The notes below the pieces were generated by a model. The model saw nothing but the letters and a program-made list of their open reading frames with translations. It made no database searches and had not been told where the DNA came from. Below are positions 59,786-64,000 of a stretch of 64,000 nt of DNA, one piece after another. Each line of letters begins with the position of its first letter. Position 1 is the first letter of the stretch. The stretch lies in contig NZ_CP042828.1 in assembly GCF_008000995.1 (NCBI RefSeq), positions 744,001-808,000 on the forward strand, read 5' to 3'. The position numbers and the translations under genes were made by a program. This DNA is from Ruania zhangjianzhongii (GTDB lineage: Bacteria; Actinomycetota; Actinomycetes; Actinomycetales; Beutenbergiaceae).

Positions 59786-59856
59786 TTCGAACCCCCGAGG
59801 GCTTGCACCCAACACGCTTTCCAAGCGTGCGCCATAGGCCACTAGGCGAATCCTCC
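59769..59856 (-). tRNA. tRNA-Ser (GGA)
   Basis: 88 nt with GGAGGAT/ATCCTCC acceptor, CCA, long variable arm and TTGGAAA anticodon loop (GGA). It reads UCC and UCU codons and is the attachment site of the island. Confidence 0.95.
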
Positions 59857-59987
59857 AAGCGGGTGACATCCTACCCGTTCTCCCGGGCGCGGAGCGAACC
59901 GGTGAGCAGTGATGCTCCTGACAGCGCAGCCCAGGCGTTGCCGACGCTCGTGGCCAGCACTCCCGCACGGCAGGTAGACTCAGGCCC

Positions 59988-60075
59988 AGACCCCTCGTGC
60001 GGCGTCATCTCGCTGAACTCCCCCAGGGCCGGAAGGCAGCAAGGGCAGGTGAGCTCTGGCGGGTGCGCGAGGGGT
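59988..60075 (+). ncRNA. ffs: 4.5S (small bacterial) signal-recognition-particle RNA
   Basis: The apical domain reads CCCCAGGGCCGGAAGGCAGCAAGGGC with the GGAA tetraloop and asymmetric internal loop, and the ends ACCCCTCG and CGAGGGGT pair. TAGACT at 59975-59980 is a likely -10 box. It precedes dnaX, as in many actinobacteria. Confidence 0.92.
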
Positions 60076-60154
60076 CCTTTCGTGTCCGGAGGAGTCGTCG
60101 GCGCCGGGCGGCCCGGCCGTGCACAGGTGGCTGCGCGATGTCAGCGGAGCCGCC

Positions 60155-60160
60155 TATTGT
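60155..60160 (+). promoter_or_regulatory. dnaX: Leaderless -10 box of dnaX
   Basis: TATTGT seven bases before GTG 60168. Confidence 0.45.
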
Positions 60161-60167
60161 GAGACGC

Positions 60168-63100
60168 GTGAGCACCGCCCTGTATCGCCGCTACCGGCCA
60201 GAGACGTTCGCCGACGTCATCGGACAAGAGCACGTCACGGGGCCGCTGATGGCCGCGTTGGACAACGGACGGGTCACCCACGCGTACCTGTTCTCCGGTC
60301 CGCGCGGCTGCGGGAAGACCACCTCGGCGCGGATCTTCGCGCGCTGTCTGAACTGCGCGCAGGGGCCCACCAGCACCCCCTGCGGAACGTGCGACAGCTG
60401 TACGGAGCTGGCCCGTGGCGGTGCTGGTTCGATCGACGTGGTGGAGATGGACGCCGCCTCCCACGGTGGCGTGGACGACGCCCGGGAACTGCGGGAGCGG
60501 GCAGCGTTCGCCCCGGCCCGGGACCGGTTCAAGGTGTTCATCATCGACGAGGCGCACATGGTCTCCACCCAGGGCTTCAACGCGCTGCTGAAGCTGGTGG
60601 AGGAGCCTCCGCCGCATGTGAAATTCGTGTTCGCCACGACTGAGCCGGAAAAGGTCATCGGCACGATCCGGTCGCGCACGCACCACTACCCGTTCCGGCT
60701 GGTGCCGCCGGAGCAGCTCACCGGCTACCTGGAGTCGCTCGCCGAGGCCGAAGGGGTGCAGGTGGATTCCGGGGTGCTGCCGTTGGTGGTGCGTGCCGGT
60801 GGCGGATCGGTGCGGGACAGCCTGTCCGTTCTCGATCAGCTCATCGCGGGCACCGACGGCGGCGCACTCGGCTACGAGCGTGCGGTCGCCTTGCTCGGGT
60901 TCACCCATGGCACGCTCCTGGACGACACGGTTGACGCGCTCGCGGCGCGGGACGGGGCGAGTCTGTTCCGGGTGGTGGATCGGGTGATCGAGTCTGGTCA
61001 TGCCCCGCGCCGGTTCGTGGAAGACCTGTTGGAGCGGCTCCGGGATCTGATCGTGGTGCGCGCGGCCGGTGAGCAGGCGGGGAGTGTGTTGCGCGCCGTT
61101 CCAGCGGACCAGCTCGAGCGGATGAGAACGCAGGCTTCGCACCTGAGCGCGGCCACCCTCTCTCGCGCGGCGGATCTGGTGAACGAGGCACTCACCGAGA
61201 TGGCCGGCGCTACCTCGCCGCGGCTCCAGCTCGAGCTGCTCTGCGCTCGGCTACTGCTTCCCGCTGCCGACGACGGTACGGAGGGTTTCGCAGTCCGGCT
61301 CGACCGGCTAGAAGGTGCAGTGGGGTCGGGGCAGGGCGGCGCCGGCAGCAGTGCACCGACCAGGGCACCGAGCGCCGCAGTGCCGGCACCTACGCCTGCA
61401 CCTGCACCGGCAGCTGCGATCCCGCCCGCGGCAGAGCCATCGGCGCCGCATCCCGCCTCGCAACCTGCTGCCACGGCACCCGAGGCTCTCGGGAGGTCTG
61501 GCGCTGGTGCGCAGGCTGCCACATCTGATGCCGGCCCACCGGCTGCCGCGCCTGGCGCCGGTGCACCTACCGCCGCGCCGGACGCCGACGGATCCGCTGC
61601 CACACCTCCCGCCAGCCCGCCTGCTACTTCGGCACCGACCGGCGAGGAGCTGGCGCCGTCGGGGTCTATGGACCCCGTGGCGGAGGAGTCTGCGGCGCCC
61701 CCCGCACCGGAGCGCACGCGGTCTGGAGAGGGTGGGCCGGCTGCGCCGCAGGTCCCGCCCGCTGCACCCGAGAGCCCGCCGACTGCCCCGAGCCCGGCCG
61801 CAGCAGCACCCGTATCAGGAGCCGGCGCCGGTGGGCTCAGCACCGCCGAGGTCCGCCGTCGCTGGCCGGAGGTGCTGGATACCTTGGCCCGGATCAAGCG
61901 CACCACCTGGGCGCTGATCTCCCAGGACGCACAGATCGTGGATCTGGACGCTGCCACCCTGCAGCTCGGGTTCTCCACGTCGGGTCTGGCGTCGGCGTTC
62001 CGCAACGGTCAGCATGCCGACTTCCTGCAGCGAGCCCTGGTGGAGACCCTCGGGCTCGACGTCCGGATCGAGCCGATCGTGGCCGACGGGTCTGCCGGTG
62101 CCAGTGGCTTCGGTGGACCGGGTGGCTCCGGTGGCGGATCCAGCGGCTTCGGCGGGCCCGGTGGACCAAGTGGCGGGGCCAGCGGTTCAGGCGGACCGGG
62201 AGGGCCAGGTGGCGGGGCCGGCGGACCGGGAGGTCCGCCTGGGGGTGGGTCCGGCGCTGCTGGTCCGGTCGGGAGCGGTCCGGCGGCCAGCTGGGACACG
62301 CCGGCTGCCCCGCCGGCGCAGGCCGACCCCTCCTGGGACCCGCCCGCGGCCTCGTCGCCGGGCGGCAGCCCATCGAGTGCGGCCGCGCCCCCGCCGCCCT
62401 GGGACGTGACCGAGGAGGACCCCTCCGCAGACTCGGAGGGGGACAGAAACTCCGCAGCCGCACTGCCCGCCGCGGCGGAGCCGTCCGAATCCGGCTCCGC
62501 GGGCGAGGCTGTCGCATGGAGTGCGGGGGAGGGAGCAGCCGCTTCGAGCTCACCCGAGGTGTCGCCCGGTTCGAGCCCGACGGACGCGGCGCCTGTTGCG
62601 GGTCCGGCGGACGAGGCGACTGGACCGGGAACTACCGGCGGAGCATCACCCGCTGCCACTGCGCCGCCCTGGGATGAGCCGGCATCTCCGCCCGTAAGCG
62701 CGGCGGCACCACCGGGTGCCGCACCCGGTGGAGGGGACGCTGCCACCGAAGCGGCTCCCGAGGCCGTCGGCGGGGACCCCACCAAGGATCCGGCCCCCGA
62801 GGTCGTCGGCGGGGACCCCACCACGGACGCGGCTCCCGAGGCGGCCGATGCCGGCGAAGCTGGCGGACCCACTCGCGGTGCCTGGTCCGCGCCCGCCGCT
62901 CCACCTGCCGCGCCCGGCACTCCACCTGCGGCATCCGACGTTCCACCTGCGGCACCGGACTGGGGTTCCCCCGAGCCCCCCTCGGCGCCGGGGCGGCCCC
63001 AAGAACCCCAGCATCCGGCGACGCCGAACCAGGCCGGCGACCCTCCGCCGTCGGGCCCTACCGCCAGCTCCACCTCGCCCCGAGAGCAGGCGCTCGCTGC

Positions 63101-63311
63101 CGCCCGCGAAGCACGCGGCGCCTCACTCTCCCGGCACACACCGGCGGCCAGCGCACCCGAGGCCCCGGACCCGGGCGCGGACTACGACCCGGACCCCGAC
63201 GATCCCGACATCGAGTCCACCGGTCTCGCGGGCGCGCCGCTGGTCGCGCGGCTGCTCGGCGGCACCGTGATCGACGAGATCCTCGAATCCCCTGAGGGCG
63301 GTGACCGGTGA
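60168..63311 (+). CDS. dnaX: DNA polymerase III gamma/tau subunit, extended
   Basis: 1047 aa. Clamp-loader ATPase with Walker A GPRGCGKT (44-51), four zinc Cys (60-78 region: [21 protein letters not shown]), Walker B FIIDEAH (124-130) and sensor-1 [10 protein letters not shown]. Helical domain III ends near 385. The rest (about 400-1047) is very Ala/Pro/Gly-rich, broken by a folded segment [54 protein letters not shown] (domain V-like). It includes 39-bp tandem repeats from 62760. GTG 60168 follows a -10 box; the frame is open upstream. Normal actinobacterial DnaX is much shorter. Confidence 0.93.
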   Translation: MSTALYRRYRPETFADVIGQEHVTGPLMAALDNGRVTHAYLFSGPRGCGKTTSARIFARCLNCAQGPTSTPCGTCDSCTELARGGAGSIDVVEMDAASHGGVDDARELRERAAFAPARDRFKVFIIDEAHMVSTQGFNALLKLVEEPPPHVKFVFATTEPEKVIGTIRSRTHHYPFRLVPPEQLTGYLESLAEAEGVQVDSGVLPLVVRAGGGSVRDSLSVLDQLIAGTDGGALGYERAVALLGFTHGTLLDDTVDALAARDGASLFRVVDRVIESGHAPRRFVEDLLERLRDLIVVRAAGEQAGSVLRAVPADQLERMRTQASHLSAATLSRAADLVNEALTEMAGATSPRLQLELLCARLLLPAADDGTEGFAVRLDRLEGAVGSGQGGAGSSAPTRAPSAAVPAPTPAPAPAAAIPPAAEPSAPHPASQPAATAPEALGRSGAGAQAATSDAGPPAAAPGAGAPTAAPDADGSAATPPASPPATSAPTGEELAPSGSMDPVAEESAAPPAPERTRSGEGGPAAPQVPPAAPESPPTAPSPAAAAPVSGAGAGGLSTAEVRRRWPEVLDTLARIKRTTWALISQDAQIVDLDAATLQLGFSTSGLASAFRNGQHADFLQRALVETLGLDVRIEPIVADGSAGASGFGGPGGSGGGSSGFGGPGGPSGGASGSGGPGGPGGGAGGPGGPPGGGSGAAGPVGSGPAASWDTPAAPPAQADPSWDPPAASSPGGSPSSAAAPPPPWDVTEEDPSADSEGDRNSAAALPAAAEPSESGSAGEAVAWSAGEGAAASSSPEVSPGSSPTDAAPVAGPADEATGPGTTGGASPAATAPPWDEPASPPVSAAAPPGAAPGGGDAATEAAPEAVGGDPTKDPAPEVVGGDPTTDAAPEAADAGEAGGPTRGAWSAPAAPPAAPGTPPAASDVPPAAPDWGSPEPPSAPGRPQEPQHPATPNQAGDPPPSGPTASSTSPREQALAAAREARGASLSRHTPAASAPEAPDPGADYDPDPDDPDIESTGLAGAPLVARLLGGTVIDEILESPEGGDR

Positions 63312-63913
63312 ACGCATACGACGGCGTGGTCCAAGAACTGATCGACGAGCTCGGCCAGCTGCCGGGGGTCGGGCCCAAGAGTGCGCAGCGGATCGCGTTC
63401 TACATTCTCGGCGCCGACCCCGAACAGGTCCAGCGCCTCGCCACTGCGCTCACCGAGGTGAAGGCACGGGTCCGGTTCTGCGAGATCTGCGGGAACGTGT
63501 CCGAGGAGACCCAGTGCCGGATCTGCCGCGACCCGCGCCGCAACGCCGCCCTGCTCTGTGTGGTCGAGGAGCCCAAGGACGTCGTCGCGATCGAGCGCAC
63601 CCGGGAGTTCCGTGGCCGCTACCACGTGCTCGGCGGAGCGATCAACCCGATCGACGGCGTGGGCCCGGACGACTTGCGCATCCGGGAGCTGATGACCCGT
63701 CTGGCCGACGGCGAGGTCACCGAGATCATCATCGCCACCGACCCGAACGTCGAGGGCGAGGCGACCGCCACCTACCTGGCCCGGATGCTCCGGCCGATGG
63801 GGCTCACCGTGTCCCGGCTCGCTTCCGGACTGCCCGTCGGGGGAGACTTGGAGTACGCGGACGAGATCACCCTCGGCCGGGCGTTCGAAGGACGGAGGAG
63901 CATCGATGTCTGA
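63308..63913 (+). CDS. recR: Recombination protein RecR
   Basis: 201 aa. N-terminal helix-hairpin-helix [20 protein letters not shown], four-Cys zinc finger (58, 61, 70, 73: [19 protein letters not shown]), and Toprim domain ([29 protein letters not shown], and [22 protein letters not shown]). It helps RecF and RecO at gaps. GTG 63308 overlaps the dnaX stop by four bases. Confidence 0.95.
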   Translation: MNAYDGVVQELIDELGQLPGVGPKSAQRIAFYILGADPEQVQRLATALTEVKARVRFCEICGNVSEETQCRICRDPRRNAALLCVVEEPKDVVAIERTREFRGRYHVLGGAINPIDGVGPDDLRIRELMTRLADGEVTEIIIATDPNVEGEATATYLARMLRPMGLTVSRLASGLPVGGDLEYADEITLGRAFEGRRSIDV

Positions 63914-64000
63914 GGGACCGGAGCTGGACCAGGACCTGGTGGTGCTCGGCACGGCGCTGGCTGCAGCGTCCGAACAGTACCTGGAGACGGTGCGCAAGGT
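63906..64000 (+). CDS. Start of a gene downstream of recR (DUF5063-like), partial
   Basis: The ATG at 63906 overlaps recR by 8 bp. Only 31 residues are in the window: [31 protein letters not shown]. The place after recR and the helical start fit the DUF5063 proteins common there. The rest is beyond the edge. Confidence 0.6.
   Translation, partial: MSEGPELDQDLVVLGTALAAASEQYLETVRK

Noticed and set aside
61998-63139. 376-aa minus-strand frame opposite the dnaX tail
   Set aside because: Mirror of a Pro/Ala/Gly-rich tail. Such frames stay open by composition alone.

Overview
The window is high-GC DNA from an actinomycete, most likely a member of the Micrococcales. The pointers are an Lsr2-type nucleoid protein, an actinobacterial-type SAM-IV riboswitch, a ydaO-type (c-di-AMP) riboswitch ahead of an NlpC/P60 cell-wall hydrolase, an ECF41/SigJ sigma factor, many leaderless promoters, and the common actinobacterial order tRNA-Ser(GGA) - 4.5S RNA - dnaX - recR. 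The genus cannot be fixed from the sequence alone.

Positions 1-9.9 kb hold an accessory defence-like locus. On the minus strand are a DUF433-type antitoxin-like gene (cut by the window edge) and an HNH endonuclease. Facing them is a tight plus-strand operon of a DUF1156 adenine methylase, a DUF262/DUF1524 (GmrS/GmrD-like) nuclease, and a HEPN-Swt1 plus DUF499 (PglY/BrxC-like) ATPase. The operon ends in a 46-bp near-palindrome. No PglZ, helicase or phospholipase D gene is visible beside it. This is the strongest candidate for an undescribed anti-phage system.

Positions 9.9-31 kb are mostly core. They contain a glycerophosphodiesterase, a TRIC channel, an acetyltransferase, lsr2, three tandem membrane-anchored paralogues, an alpha/beta hydrolase and a class-V aminotransferase under a SAM-IV riboswitch. 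Two paralogous lipoproteins, a LuxR-family ATPase regulator, a SAM-I-controlled sulfur operon (DUF1737, rhodanese, metZ), upp, an MFS exporter, tadA and a sirtuin follow. tRNA-Ser(CGA) at 31.1 kb is followed by a 0.4-kb internally deleted IS481-type element lying between duplicated tRNA 3' ends.

Positions 31.7-50 kb hold a lipoprotein, a LysM-NlpC/P60 protein with a c-di-AMP riboswitch, and several regulator-target pairs. These pairs are TetR/monooxygenase, ECF41 sigma/DoxX-epimerase, GbsR-type regulator/ABC exporter/glycosyltransferase, and HxlR/F420-type reductase. Two aminoglycoside-modifying-like genes close the region.

Positions 50.06-59.78 kb form a genomic island of about 9.7 kb integrated at the 3' end of tRNA-Ser(GGA), bounded by 18-bp direct repeats with a tyrosine integrase next to the tRNA. 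Its cargo is an extra signal peptidase I, a lipoprotein, decayed recombinase and transposase genes, a zinc-finger protein, a Fic protein with an unusual double-palindrome promoter, and a DUF2971 protein. The window ends in core genes: 4.5S RNA, an unusually long dnaX, recR and the start of a further gene.
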